A stretch of 64,000 bases of DNA from Chaetorhynchus papuensis (taxonomy: Eukaryota; Chordata; Aves; Passeriformes; Rhipiduridae). Both the position numbers and the translations under genes were made by a program. Below, piece after piece: positions 23,801 to 36,802 of this stretch. Location: positions 2,201 to 66,200 of the forward strand of contig VWYX01000873.1 in the NCBI GenBank assembly GCA_013396525.1. Reading direction: 5' to 3'. The notes under the pieces were generated by a model. The model did not search any database, was not told where the DNA came from, and saw only the letters and a list, made by a program, of their open reading frames with translations. The first letter of the stretch is position 1, and the number at the start of each line of letters is the position of its first letter.

Positions 23801-26800
23801 AGCATGTTTATAGCAATAACTTACTGAAAGACAGTTTAAAGTAAAATCAATCTATTCATTGTTTTACCTCCTCTGCTAGTATAATAATTTTTGTAAGTTC
23901 TCTGGCAATACCATCAGGATGCACCATGAATAGACACAAAAAATTTTAAGCTGTAGACATGTGAATTCCTTTAAGGATGCGTGTACATTCATACGGTCTT
24001 GTTTTTCAGGAATCAGTATCTGAGAAATTTTTTTTCTCTTTTAATGGACAGTATGTAGAAAGAATAGTGTTCTGATAGAAAAGTGGTGTGATCTTGATGA
24101 AGCAGACCTCCTCCTGTGAGTTGTGTTTCACCTCCTGCACTTTCTTGAAAAATGTGATAAATACAAGGACTGGCTGCTATGGCTGTAAGGACTTTATGCA
24201 TTTGTAATCTCTGTAGGCTGCATTGTCTATGTAAATGTTTGTGGGTTAGGGTGGGTTGATGTGCCCTGATAATCAGGTTATTCCTAGCTTCTGTTACAGG
24301 CTCAGGTTTTTTAATCTCTCAGGCCACAGGGTCAGTAAACAGTGGCTTTCCTTACTGATTTCTGCTGAAGTAGAAACAAATAGCTTTGTACTAGCTTTGA
24401 ATTTGTGGTGATTCTACTACTTGGTCTTTTTAGTGTGTCACTGCATTTTCCTAGTAAAAAAATCATATTAAAATGAAGCTTAAGGTTTGAAAGGCCTGTT
24501 TGAACTTACAGTAGATGTATTCAAAGCCAATCAGTTTTATTCTGACTAGTACTCCCGTTGGTCTTATAAAGATCCCTAAATACTATGCCAAATTTTGAAT
24601 GAAATTTAGAAAGTCTACATCTGGTGAGTTATAGGAAGAATTTGATCTTTTTTGTTTTCTGCTACCTTTATTCCAGTATTTCTATGAGGGTCTTATTTAC
24701 CTTTTCTGATGTCCCGGCAATAAGTTTTTTGCAGTCCATAGAAATGCTGGGCATTATTTGTTCCATGGGTTTGCCCTTTTTTCGATTGTTTTTATAAAAT
24801 GTGTCCATCATACATAGCTGGTTACTTTTTCTTCTCCTCCTGCAAAGACTCCCATTTTCTTTTCCTGTTTCTGTGTTTGAGTTTGTTTCATGACTGCTGC
24901 CTGATTCATACAAAAATTGAATTCAGCAGAGAAATCCAGCAAGAAATAGACTAATTTAGTTATGGCACATAAGGCTTCCTAACTGCAGTTTACAAAATTA
25001 TTCACATCTTCATGTAACAAACAAAAAAGGCTTTCGAGCCTTCCTCCCCCACACCCTCCATTATAGCTGTATAAGGCTCCTATTGTCTCTATTCATATTG
25101 AGATGTCACAGATGTGTACACTCTTTTGGGTTCTTTTCTCACATGAAACTGTAATGACCAGTCCTCCTTTGATTCCTTTCTCAGGCAAATTGGCATAGGC
25201 TATACAAAACGAAATTTAGGTCACAAATAATTTTTAAATTATTCTGCTTGAGTGAATGGAAGATTTAGCTGGCAGTATTTGTATATACTAGAAATCTGTG
25301 GCAAAATATGGCAGAAGATGGTTGACTTAAAAATGTCACCAAAGGAGTGTGCAGTTTTAGTGTGAAATGTAAATATGCAATTGAGTTTTAAAGCTGTATT
25401 TATGCTGTCCTGAAGATTAAAGGCAGTTGTGTTCACCTGTGCTGTTGAAACAACTAGGAGTATTAGAAATAACCAATTTTAAATAAATACTTTTAATTTT
25501 ATGAATATAAATATGAATAGAGACATTTTGCTCTGAGATTAGCTGCCATCAATACCGTAAACCCTGTCTGTCAGAAGAGTGAGTTTAGATTTTAGTTCTT
25601 AGCTTAGATGTAGATTTCTTTGACGTACGTGGAACACTGCATGTGTTTCATCTGTTGATTCTGTACATTGAGGTGTCATGGTAGACAATTTGTGTTTGCT
25701 CGTGTACCATATTAGTTGCACGGATATGCAAAGGGTTTAGTTGAGCAAGCAGTAGCAGTGGTCTTCCATCCATTAAAAATGATTTTACTGTAAGCAAACA
25801 GATTTCTTTTTTTACGTGGTCTTGAGACAGGCTATTTATGTATAGAAAAAGCAAGCATTTACAGAAACGGGAAACTATTCTGTTTCACACTACATGTCTG
25901 AACTGTCTTGTACCAACATCCTTTTATGTTTGGCTACTTCTTTTCCCAGCACTCAAAAGGTAAAAAAATCTGTTGATGCAGCATAGTTTCTAGTTGTTTT
26001 ATAGGATGCTGAGATTAAATTAAACATTTAGCTAAATTATTTAAGGTGCTTCTCATTGTTGTTTGTCGTGTTGAATTCTGTTCCATCAAATACATGTGCC
26101 CTTGAAAGTACTGTGTGTTCCAGTTGGCTGCAAATTCATGACTGCATGCTGCCCAATTTCTGGCACTTTTTTTTTCAGAGGGTGATCAGTGCTTCTGTCC
26201 AGTACTAGAAGTTTGGTAGTATGGAATGCTGTATTTTTTAGAACTGCCTTTCAGTATTTTGGAAGAGGGACTGAAATTTTTGTGAGCATGTTTTTACAGA
26301 ATATAGTAGTGGTGTTCTGTTGTTTCCTACCAGTTACGTAGTATAGAAGTCCCACTATTGTAATCCAGGAATCACATCCTGTTTCTTTCTTTCTGGTATT
26401 TGAGCTAGAGATTTTTCTGTTTCTATATATGTATACATTCAATAAATTTTAAGTTGTTTTTTTTTAAATAACTATTTACTACCTCCTTGTAGATACCAGT
26501 CTTTAAGGACTTACCTATGTTAACAATACTCTAAATGTATTCTAAAACCACTCAACTGAAGCCATCAGCTATAATGAAAGTCCAAATTACCTCTTCCAGC
26601 ACAGTGGCTTGGAAATTAGTCAAGATTGATGACCACCCTCAGTATCTTTTTGGCCTGCTGTGTTTGAGCGTACAAATTCTCACTGCCAGGATCATGCAAA
26701 TAAGTGGCATGGCTGCAGCATGCCCAATTGCCTCTTCCTTACAAAAGCTATATCCTGAACAAACATGCCTAGCCAGATAAGCTACTACCTGTTCACAGCT

Positions 26801-28820
26801 GGGTTCTGAGGACAGCAGTTGTTCTGAGGCTAGAATGTGGCTCGCATGTCTTTGGAGCTGTGATGAGATGCAGTGACCACTTCACCGCAGTGCTTTGTTT
26901 GGAAGCTGACAAGTGACAAATTCTTACAAGTCTTCAGCAGTGTGTGGTGAAGGCATAAGGATAAAAAATAGTCCTTTTTCTAACAGTGTGTTCACCAGGG
27001 CCCTGCTTTTCTCTTTCATACATTTTGTTTGCTGTAAACGTGGTCCTTTATATGTTGCTCTGACTGACAAACAGGGATGCATAGGAAACAAATTAACAAG
27101 TAATGACATTCCAAAAATAGATCACACACATTATTTATCAGAGGAACAGGAGACAAACCCCAAGCATCTTCCACCTCTGTCCATCCCTTTACTAAAAGTG
27201 TCCTGTCATATTAATATATGCAAAGTGAAAAAGGCTCAAGATAATTGTCACGTCTGAAAGATAGCCCAGGAGTGCATGGTGTTTACTACACATAAACACT
27301 GCAGAGGAATTGGTAAATGAAAGCTGACAAGGTCTGAAAAATTAGTCTCCCTAACATGGAATGTATAATATAAAATGAATGTGAGTGGAGTTAAGAATAA
27401 TTAATATGTTGTAACAAGGTGTGCTTCACTGGCATTATAGATGGCGCTTTTTTTTTTTTCTAACTGAAAGTCCTGATTCAGTGAATTCTCTGAGTCATTT
27501 ATTACCTAGTAAATAACTTTTTTTTGTCTGTGGGAGGAATGTGGGAGGGAGAAAGAGTAGAGAATGATCCAATGCCTGTGTTTTGGAATAGTATTTTATT
27601 AGTTGCTTTACTGATGGGGGAAGTGCTGGATTTGCACAGGGGTGTATCAATACAATTAATATAATTTCCTGTTTGCTTCATAATATAAGTATAGGTGGTT
27701 TCATCTTAAAAGGTAATGAAAGACTTTTTAGTATAAACTAGTTACAGTACACAAAAACCTCTTTATTTACTCAGTGTACATGAGTATCCGTTTCAGTAGC
27801 TAGTTACATCGCACTCTCAGATTCACAAAGGTGTAGTAAAGGTTCAGTGGCATTTTTTATCTGCTGCATTTTGCCCCTCCCTCAGAGGTTGAGAAGTACT
27901 TTGGTCTTAATGCACTGTAATTTAAAGTGTATTGTATTTGGGTTCTTTATTAAAAAGGCACATTCATTATCTCTGAAACATTTAAGGAAGATTGCAAATG
28001 CTACCCTTTTAATGTCTTCTTTTTAAAAGTAACCATTGTGTTTACCATATCTGGCACATTATATATATATATATTTTTTTTTAACCTGAACTCAGTGTAG
28101 CTTTAGGTGTCTGTCATATTACTGTTGTCTGTGCCACAGGTTTGTCACTATAGTGACAAACTATAGTTTGGCACATATGGTTTGTCACTTAGCCATCTCA
28201 TCCAGACTGTAATGTAATGACCTTTCTTTATGTGTTTTAAAAATTGGATCAAAAACATACCATATGTAAACTTAGATTTGGTAGCCAGGCTGTGTTGGAT
28301 GCTAAGTTTCTATATGGTGTGAATTGATTATCTTTGTAGCTCATCCTGAGGGTGGGGAAATCGGTCAAAGGTCCGTATGTTGAGCTCAAAACATGCTGAA
28401 TGATGGGTTTTTTTGAGCACTCTTGGGTTTTGGTTGAGCAGGCTTTAGACAGGAAATTGTATGCTCAGGTGTTGAAAGTTGTACTGGTGTGGTGAGATAT
28501 GATGGGGAAGCTGACTGCCCGGCCCTAAATGCCAAGCGCGTCGTGCATGGCTGTGCTTTGATACAAGCACCCTAATAACCTAAACTAATTCATGTGAAGC
28601 AAAACAGAACACAGTGTTAAAATAAAATACTTTTTGAAATTAAGATGTTAAGCAGTTGGCTGATACCTCTGTATTTAGAAGAGGAGCGTGTGGGTTTAGA
28701 GTAGAGACAACAGTGTTGAACGGTCAACTTTGAATATATAAGAGTTTGGGCTGTCATTAGCAAAAAAAAGACCAAGAATTATTGAAAAAGACGGATGTAT
28801 TTCATTTTTTCACTTAAATG
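20871..28820 (+). other. NCOA3: NCOA3 intron 1, middle part
   Basis: AT-rich intronic DNA. A poly-C tract lies at about 20941-20957, and a short TA microsatellite at about 28061-28072. I see no conserved exon; frames of up to 127 codons (22148-22531, minus) lack any support. A perfect 20-bp palindrome at 28141-28160 is listed separately. Confidence 0.7.
28141..28160. repeat. Perfect 20-bp palindrome with a partial third copy
   Basis: TTTGTCACTATAGTGACAAA is its own reverse complement. TTTGTCACTTAG recurs at 28181, and GTGCCA ... TGGCAC flanks add a possible outer stem. It could be the end of a small inverted-repeat transposon or a cruciform-prone site. No longer element could be delimited. 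Confidence 0.8.
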
Positions 28821-28920
28821 TCATAGATCATAGAATCATAGAATGTGCTGAATTGAAAGGGACCCATCAAGATCATTGAGTCCGATGCCTGGCCCTGCAC
28901 ACCCCAAGAATCACAATGTA
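28821..28920 (-). mobile_element. CR1 LINE 3' fragment (minus orientation)
   Basis: The stretch begins with the reverse complement of the CR1 3' terminal repeat (TCATAGAATCATAGAAT) and continues with the typical GGGACC-CATCAAGATCATTGAGTCC body to a CCCCAAGAATCACA end. CR1 is the dominant LINE of birds, and 5'-truncated copies like this are usual. Confidence 0.9.
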
Positions 28921-30625
28921 ATGACTTAGTAGATTATAGAATTTATATAACCTGTTTTATTTGTAGTGCTCCTAACTTGAAGTCTGATTTACTGTGGACA
29001 TATGACATAATTTTGCTGTAGCTTATTTGGTGTTAGTGTTTTTGCTCACCGGGAAGGGTTTTCATCCCTAATTCAGTTGTTTTAGTATCATTTTGGTCTG
29101 TAAAACAGAACTGAGAATGTGTCTAGGTCGCCCTGCCAGTTGAGAGTTCTCTTAGAATGGTCCTCTGCGGTGTTTGGCCAGACCAAATGAGTGCAAATGC
29201 TGCTCTCGTCTTCCAGATTCAGATTATTCAGAAGGTTATTTTTTAGTTACTTTACTGCAGTACTACTTTGTAGTGTTCAGCTTCTGGAGTTGTATTCCAT
29301 CTTCTGTTTTTCAAATTTGAGGAAAAAACCTGCACATCTGACTGAACTGTGACTGTAATTTATGCTACGTTTTTGTTTTATAAATTCTGTCCAGTGGAGA
29401 CATCAGAAAATAACCCTTGTTGGGTATAAGACTACTCCAGGGAAGCTAGATAGCAAGCTATCACTGAGTAGTATATGTCTTGTATAACATTTTTTACAGA
29501 AGTGAAAAGCTGAAGGATTTATTTTACTTGACATCCACATGTTTCTGATACTGCATTTTAAGATGTCTTAGGTTTTTCTTCGTGTGTGTGTGTGTGCTTT
29601 TGGCCTAGTTTCATGATTAGCAGAGGTAAATGTAGCATAAAAATGGTGTTATTGAAATCTTTAAGAGTAGAAAATTTACTCTTGATGCTTACTCTTATTT
29701 GACCATATTGTCAATCAACCTTCTAATTGATAATTCAAGTTTGTATAAATAAAGCTACAATCAGTGTTGTCAAAGGGATAGTTAAAAAGCAGACGAATGC
29801 ATATGCAACATGTTGATATGAAAAGCTTCAGTTTAATTTCTTGAGAAATGAGCTACTTCAATAAAACTCCTTTACCTGCCTGCTAGTGATTACCTATTAA
29901 GTAGTCTGCATGTAAGTATCAGTTTTTAAACTCTTTATTTTGGGTAGGACTATGGTGTGCTTACATGTGAATGTCTCATAAATGCTTCCCAAGTGCAATT
30001 AATTTTTCTAATTAGCTTGAGCAGGTTCTGCCTTATGTAGCACTTTAAGCAGTTTTCAAAAGATCACTTCAATCACACAGCTGTTGTTTAAAACTTTTCC
30101 TAAGTTACTGTAATTCTCCATAGAGACCTAGAATCTCACTAATTAGTACACTTAATCATACTTTGTATAAAATGCATGATAATGCGGATTAATCATTTGT
30201 AGAATTTCACAGAAAGAGAGAGATCCAGAAACGTGAGTGTTCAGAGCTCTGAAAACAATTTGTTATTCTCATGTATTAGTTATGTAGCAAGCAGTATGTA
30301 CAGACTGATACAGAGTGGCTGCACATTTAGTTGCCAGTCATATCTTTACTAAATAATTACTTTGACAGTGTGGCTTTTCGTATTAAGATTTAAAAGTTAC
30401 TAAGATCAAACATCTATACTAGTTTCACTGTTTCTTCAAAAAAAAAAAAGAAAAAAGGGAGGAACACTACATTTAAAATAAATACTTTTAGTTGTTGCAT
30501 GAAAGAAAGTCTGCCCTACTGGATGGCACTTGTGATGTTAAGATTCAGAATTCTGAGCTGTTCAATGTATAGCAGAGATGACAGTTACTTGAAGTTACAT
30601 ATTATATATTACTTTTGTTTTTCAG

Positions 30626-30701
30626 GATGCTACTTAAAATGACTTCTTATTCTGAAGGTCCACTGAAAAATATGCAGTGCTTGAATGTTTGCTAAGGACT
30701 A
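30626..30701 (+). other. NCOA3: Probable NCOA3 exon 2 (5' UTR, non-coding)
   Basis: A good acceptor (TTTTGTTTTTCAG, ending at 30625) and a perfect donor (ACTA|GTAAGT, 30701/30702) bound 76 bases. The 3' half loosely resembles the mammalian NCOA3 second untranslated exon as I remember it (A-rich stretch, then TGCTTGAA, ending in CTAG). It holds three in-frame ATGs in one 22-codon upstream reading frame (30627-30695). With this exon the gene has 23 exons, the number I recall for human NCOA3. Transcript data would be decisive. Confidence 0.55.
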
Positions 30702-33700
30702 GTAAGTGACTGATCTCATATTTGGACTATATATACCTGAATGTTTTTAAAGCTACAATTTAGTATATGAGAAGCGTGTACTTTAAAAAAGGGGGGGGGG
30801 GGGGGGNAAGAAAGAAGGAAAAAACACAACTCACACCAAAAACCTTACTGCACTACTGCCAGAAAGTGAAATTGCTGCTTATATGCTTGTGGATTCCTAT
30901 CTTTCTAAGTGGAAACATCAGTTGTTTCTGTGGTCAGTCTTAGAGCAAAAGAATCTCTCCATAATATCAAGAATATTTTGAATCAGAAGTTTCACTGGAA
31001 AGTTTTGATACTTTCTTATGTGTATTTGAGGGAGATACATGTTTGAAATAACAAATTTCCACTAAGAATACAGAGTTGCAGAATGGAATGTCCTCTAGAT
31101 TTATTTACTGTCAAATAAAATTTAAATATTGCAATCTGCATCTTGCAAAAATGTGTGACTTACCATCTTGGTTTTTAGGAGGGAGAATTATATTTAATAT
31201 TGTAACATTAAATACAATTCTAAAAGTTCCAGGGCATCCTCATGATTCATTGAAATGAACTTGTTTGATGTAACTCTTTGTAATTGGCTTATTCTGAATA
31301 ATGCTAAGTTCTGCTTAGTCAATTTTTCAAATAAGAAATCAGCTCAGATAGAAGAGCTTCCAAGGATGCAGGATACCACAAGTACACATACTTAATATGG
31401 GAAAAACTTGGTGGTTTCATGGGGCCAACAAAGTATTAAAAATGTTTTCATAAAAAAACATGATTCAAAAAAATATTTTGGATATGTTTTAAATTAGTAT
31501 TGTATAGTTATGCATTTTGGTGGGTAGTGAACTGTTTCAGCGAAATAGATATAAAAACTAAATCTGAAGCATCTAATTGTTTGTTGTTTTGGGCCCCTGC
31601 TAGGACAAAACCTTCTCACTTGCCATGTCCTGTTTGGTGAATAGGTCTTTCATCTACCAGCTACTGAGAACTCGGGCAAAAGGGAATGAATCATGCTTGA
31701 GCTGGAGAAGGAAACGAGCACATTGAAAGACAATCTAGCAGAAAGCAATCTAAGGGATATTCAGTTAGTAGCTTTCCAGTTCTGTGGGGCGAGTTGAGTA
31801 AGACCAGGGAAGAAATAGTTGTATCAAACTGAAAACTTTCTGCTTACTGTGCTTAGTAATTTTGATGTCATTTTGGCTTGAATGCTCTATAGGAAATGGC
31901 CTAAGGAACTTTCCCCATTTCAAACATATTGTATTGTTGGCATGTGCATCATTTTCTTGTTATTCCTGGGCAGAATGTTAGAAGACAATGGGTTTTACCC
32001 TGTCAAAAAACTGTAACCCTGGCAGGTTGGAAACTGCTACTCATGAATGCTCACGATTTCTTTAAATTCTATGGTTTTGTTTGGAAGGCTGTACATATGC
32101 TGTTGCAATGGATGGATTAGTAAGTACTGGAACTTATTTTACCTGCCATGTGCAAAGCCCAGTACCTTTTTAACAACTCATTTATGCTTTTCACTGAGAA
32201 ATTAATAGACCTGATATATGAAAAGTATATGGTATGCGGCAAAGGATGTAGGCATGAGCACCTTAATAATAAGGACTGGTGTTTTTTCAGCACAGTTACT
32301 GCTGAACAGGAAGATCTTCATTATTTTTTGTTTTCTTGAATTGAGAAGAATGTTGGAAAATTTAGGATTATACCTGAAAAGATGTTGCAAATAATCATGA
32401 AACTTTGGAACTTTTGCTCCAAATATTGCTGCCTTTGGTTCCACTCCACTGGTGGGCTTAGGAGCATCATGATGTAGTGGTTCATTATTGCTACAACCAA
32501 TGGAATTAAACAGTGCCTTGCTTTGAAGACTTTGAACCTTATGTCACCTTGGGTTTTCTGAAAGTATAAAATTTGGAGGGCTCGGAACATCTTTATTCCT
32601 TTCATCTTTAACATTCTGTTTTATACAAACACATGCCTATCTAAATTATTTGGCAAGAGCTAGGGCATTTTTTCTCCAAATATCCTTTAGAAAATCATAC
32701 TGGACAGAAGAATGTATGGGTTTGTGTCATCTGTTTTCAATGGCTAAATGTGTAGTGTAGCATAAAATGCATTTAATTTCTACAACGTTCAATGAAACGA
32801 CAGAGTATTCCAATACAGTGGAGTAACATGGGCAGTTTAATTTAGAAATTCAAATTAGTTGCAGGTGCTGATGACATCAGAGTGGCAAACATCTAAGCAT
32901 TGTTCTATATGTAGAAGTTATTGTTCATTAAGTACCTGGCTTTAAAATGTAGAAATCCCAAGAAATTATGAATTATATGAGTAGGAACAGATAAATTTTA
33001 GCAAAACATAATGGCTTGTCCCTGGATAGAATTTATATTCAGCATTTCTTCATCCTTACATAATCAATCTGCTGTAGCTTCTTGCATTTTAAGCAAATGC
33101 TCGCATACAAGTTTCATTAAAAAGTACATAATAGTATGTATTGTTGGCCTAAGTTCATAATACAGTCCCACTGATAGTTGTCCTTCTATGCAGTAGGTTT
33201 GCCGTCCATTTTTTGAGCTTCTACATGCAACTTCAAAGAAAGCAGAACAATTGTCAGATTTTTCATGGAAGTTGTTGCTGTCATGTCTGCATTTCCATTA
33301 TTCTGAGTAAGAATAATATTCTAGGACAGAAAAACTTTTTAGCCCATTAGAAATTAAGGTTCATCTTCAATGAACAAATATAACACCTGGTACTTTTAAA
33401 ACTGGTGATTTCTTTCATTATTAACTCACTGACTATTAGCTTCTTTTGCCAATACTTCCTGCAGCTGGGGAATTAGTTTGACCGTTAACAATTTGTACTG
33501 TAAATCCATCTTTATTGGGAAGCAGCTTCTGTAATTTCCTTAGCTAAACAGTTACAGAGTTCTTATAGGCATGACCTGCCTGCGCAGCTTGTAATGATAT
33601 TCTTAGGGAAAGGAAAATACATGAGCAGTGAATCTGCAGCTTCAGACCTGAATAAACTACCGCCAGCTACTTGGGTGTAAGAGTAGGGTAACATACTATG

Positions 33701-36694
33701 CAAATTACTGATTTTTCCCTCCTTATCCAAACTCCTATATTTAGGCACTGAAAAGTTGGAGGTTTTTTAATAGAAGAAGGGTTTTATTCTCTGATATTTA
33801 TCATGTTTCTGAGACAAAATGTAGTAATTCTTCATCTTCTATTTAATCATATTGTGAGTTATCTCTCAGCACAAGTAGATGTTAAATCAGAAATGATATT
33901 TCTGTCTAAATCACTTAATGCAACCATGTAACCTTCAAAATTATGTTGTAGTGAAATGTCTGTCCTAGCTCAAATTTTCAACTGCTTAATGTGTTTCAAA
34001 TGCTTCCTCCTCTTAAATACAATTTACTCTTGGCTTCAGACATGCTTGCTTTGTCCTCATCCTTCCTGAGCTAGCCTTAAGACTTACATTTTAAGCTCTT
34101 CCTTTCTCTTTCCACATTAGCTCTTAAACCTGCAGTTCTGTCTATACTCAGCCTGTAAGTGTAGTTACAGGAAGGGAAGCAGCAGTCCTGGAAGTGTGCG
34201 CATGTGTCACCTACGGCATGACTGAAGATTCAGCCTTAGCTGTGAGGTCTGTAGACACAAGACCTTGAGTCATATGTAATACTGAGTATCAGCTTCAGAT
34301 AATCTACTGCTTTTTGCATGATCATAAGCTGTTTTTATAATCTCTTTTTTGCAACTGCTTGCTTGTTCGGATGAGTAGTTTTTCATTTAGGTGCATAATT
34401 GAAGGAAATACGATCCCTGCAGTTCTCCAGTTCTGTACTGTCATCTAGTGGCCTAACAGTGTATTTTTCTATAACTTTACGTAAAGTAGGCCGCTACATA
34501 TGTATTTGGGAGTTTTTTGCCCTGGAGGAATACGTGAATGGCTAAAGGTCTTCAGACTTGCTCTTCCATATCTCTGTTGGGTTTGTCTTATTCATCCTGT
34601 TTTTTTATCAAATATTTAGATGTAATACCAAGTTCTTACCTGTACAGTTCATGCCCGTAGTACAGAGTTAGGCATCTTTTGTAGTTGTTTATTTCAAATG
34701 GAAGATTATGTTTGATTGTGGGGTTTAATTTTGTTGTCATTTTAAAAACATGTTATCCTTCCTTTTGTCGTGCATATCGATTAGCATGAGGACTGGTTAT
34801 GATAAAATTTTATGTTAAGCATTGTAACATTTTCTTAGCTGCAAAGAGAATTTGTACTTTAAAAAGATGCCATTTTATTTCTGGGCTTTTTACACATGCT
34901 AGAGTAATCCAGTCCTCTGTCTTGTCTAGCTTTCAAAGTTTTGTACTGCTGTAAGAAGAATGTTCTTTTAAATTCTCCACCTGGAGAATTTCAAACCCCC
35001 ATACTGCTTCATGCAAATCTGTTCTTGTGTGTGTTTTCTTTTTCAGTTTAGAATNNNNNNNNNNNNNNNNNNNNNNNNNNNNNNNNNNNNNNNNNNNNNN
35101 NNNNNNNNNNNNNNNNNNNNNNNNNNNNNNNNNNNNNNNNNNNNNNNNNNNNNNNNNNNNNNNNNNNNNNNNNNNNNNNNNNNNNNNNNNNNNNNNNNNN
35201 NNNNNNNNNNNNNNNNNNNNNNNNNNNNNNNNNNNNNNNNGGTATCCTTTCTGAGGGGTTGGTTGTCTTTGCTGCAAGGATACACTGCTGACTTGTGTTG
35301 AACTAACTTCTTCGACAGGCTTCCCATATTCTGTTCTGCAGAGCTGCTTGAGTCCGTTGGCTACTAACTAGCCTCTGATACCTTAACATAAACTTCATTT
35401 AGTTCTGTCAGTTCCTTGTCCTTGTGTTATTTGGTCATCCTAGGCCAGTTTCTTTTAACAAGTGTCATAATGGTGGTTTTTGCTTGTGGAGATAATAACT
35501 CCAAGATAACTTTTTCTATGAAAGATGTCTTAGTGCCTGGGTTATGTTATGGAAAAGTTTCTCTCTAACCGACAAGTCTAGCTCTATTAAATAAATATTT
35601 AGCACCATTTATTGCCACTGCTGTATAGGGTAAAGAACTGCAGTCTGAACTAGAATGCAGTAAATTAAATTTACACATAATTTGGAAATTTCTGTAAAAA
35701 GGATAAATTAATGCTAAATTTCTAACTGCCCAGATCTGTTTTGTCTCATTGTAGTACAAAAGACCAAACCCAATTTTTTAGATCATTTTATAGTTCTAGT
35801 TATGTTCTAAAGTATACTCCAACTAGGTACATAGCATAGATCCATTAAATTTTTTTTCTCCCTCAGCGTGTTGTTGATTATAGCTTAGCAGGACGTGACA
35901 CAGCTTTCTTCTCTCCTCCTCTCCTCTGTGTCTGTGCTGCTTTTTTCTCTTGGGAGTGAGGGGAGATGAGTGTCATAAATATCTAATCCGCTGGGTTTGT
36001 TTAACATAACTAGACTTCAGCAAAATCACCTGATATCTTATTGGGTTATGGCCCAATCTTTGCTGCAGAAACAATAGAAATGAAAGATGTTGAAGTCGTT
36101 GCTTGCCTTGGCCTCAAAGTTTTAGAAAACTGTATTCATTTTAGAAGGTTTAGCAAGAGATACAAAAACAATAGTAACCTGTGAAGATGGCAATAGTAAC
36201 CTGTTGGCTTTACACAGAGGCGGGTGTGAAACTCCTGTAAGCCCCTTTATTTACTCCTAAGGATGAAAATTATTTGTTTCTGCAGCTGTATTTTGGTACA
36301 ACATTAATTTATTGCTTTCTTTTCAGGTTATCGAAATATATGTTTAAATACTGAGAATCTTTTTTTTTTAAGACTAATTGGAGCTATGCAGTGGTCCCAG
36401 TACAATGGTGCAAATTTTAAATATCTCTGAAACAAATTAAATGCATTTTTAACCTTTACTTTTGCTTACAATGATACAAAGCTTTATAAACCCGTGTTTT
36501 GGCTAAATATGGGGTAGATTTTAAAGAAAAGTACCCAAACATTACTTTTTAGTAGCGAAAAAGTTTATGGGATTGCAGTAAGAAAATTCACTTGTAAATC
36601 TGATAAAAATAAATTGCTTATCTCGATAAGTTCTGTGTATTTTGAATTAGTATTTTGAGGGTTTTATTCACAATTATTATTTCATTGCTTTTAG
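30702..36694 (+). other. NCOA3: NCOA3 intron 2
   Basis: AT-rich intronic DNA with a poly-G run ending in an ambiguous base (30791-30807) and an assembly gap at 35055-35240. It ends at the acceptor TTCATTGCTTTTAG before the start-codon exon. No other conserved exon was found, but the gap is preceded by an acceptor-like sequence. Confidence 0.75.
35055..35240. other. Assembly gap (186 N)
   Basis: A run of undetermined bases inside NCOA3 intron 2. Reading frames crossing it are meaningless. Confidence 0.99.
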
Positions 36695-36802
36695 TTGCTG
36701 ATGCATGCTCAAGATGAGTGGATTAGGAGAAAACTCCTTGGATAGTTTGACTAATGAGTCAAGGAAGCGCAAGCCATTGCCCTGTGATACACCAGGTGCA
36801 AG
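36695..36802 (+). CDS. NCOA3: NCOA3 exon 3 with the start codon (residues 1-30)
   Basis: Acceptor GCTTTTAG ends at 36694 and donor AAG|GTAGGT follows 36802. The ATG at 36714 begins MSGLGENS, the family N-terminus. An upstream ATG at 36705 is in frame and would add three residues (MLK). An ATG at 36701 is out of frame and opens a 14-codon frame overlapping the main start (stop 36743-36745). RKRK at residues 17-20 is encoded here. Confidence 0.95.

Noticed and set aside
30779..30807. Poly-G run as a possible G-quadruplex signal
   Set aside because: A homopolymer ending in an ambiguous base is more likely a sequencing-limited microsatellite.
34933..35327. Frames spanning the N run
   Set aside because: Artefacts of translating undetermined bases.
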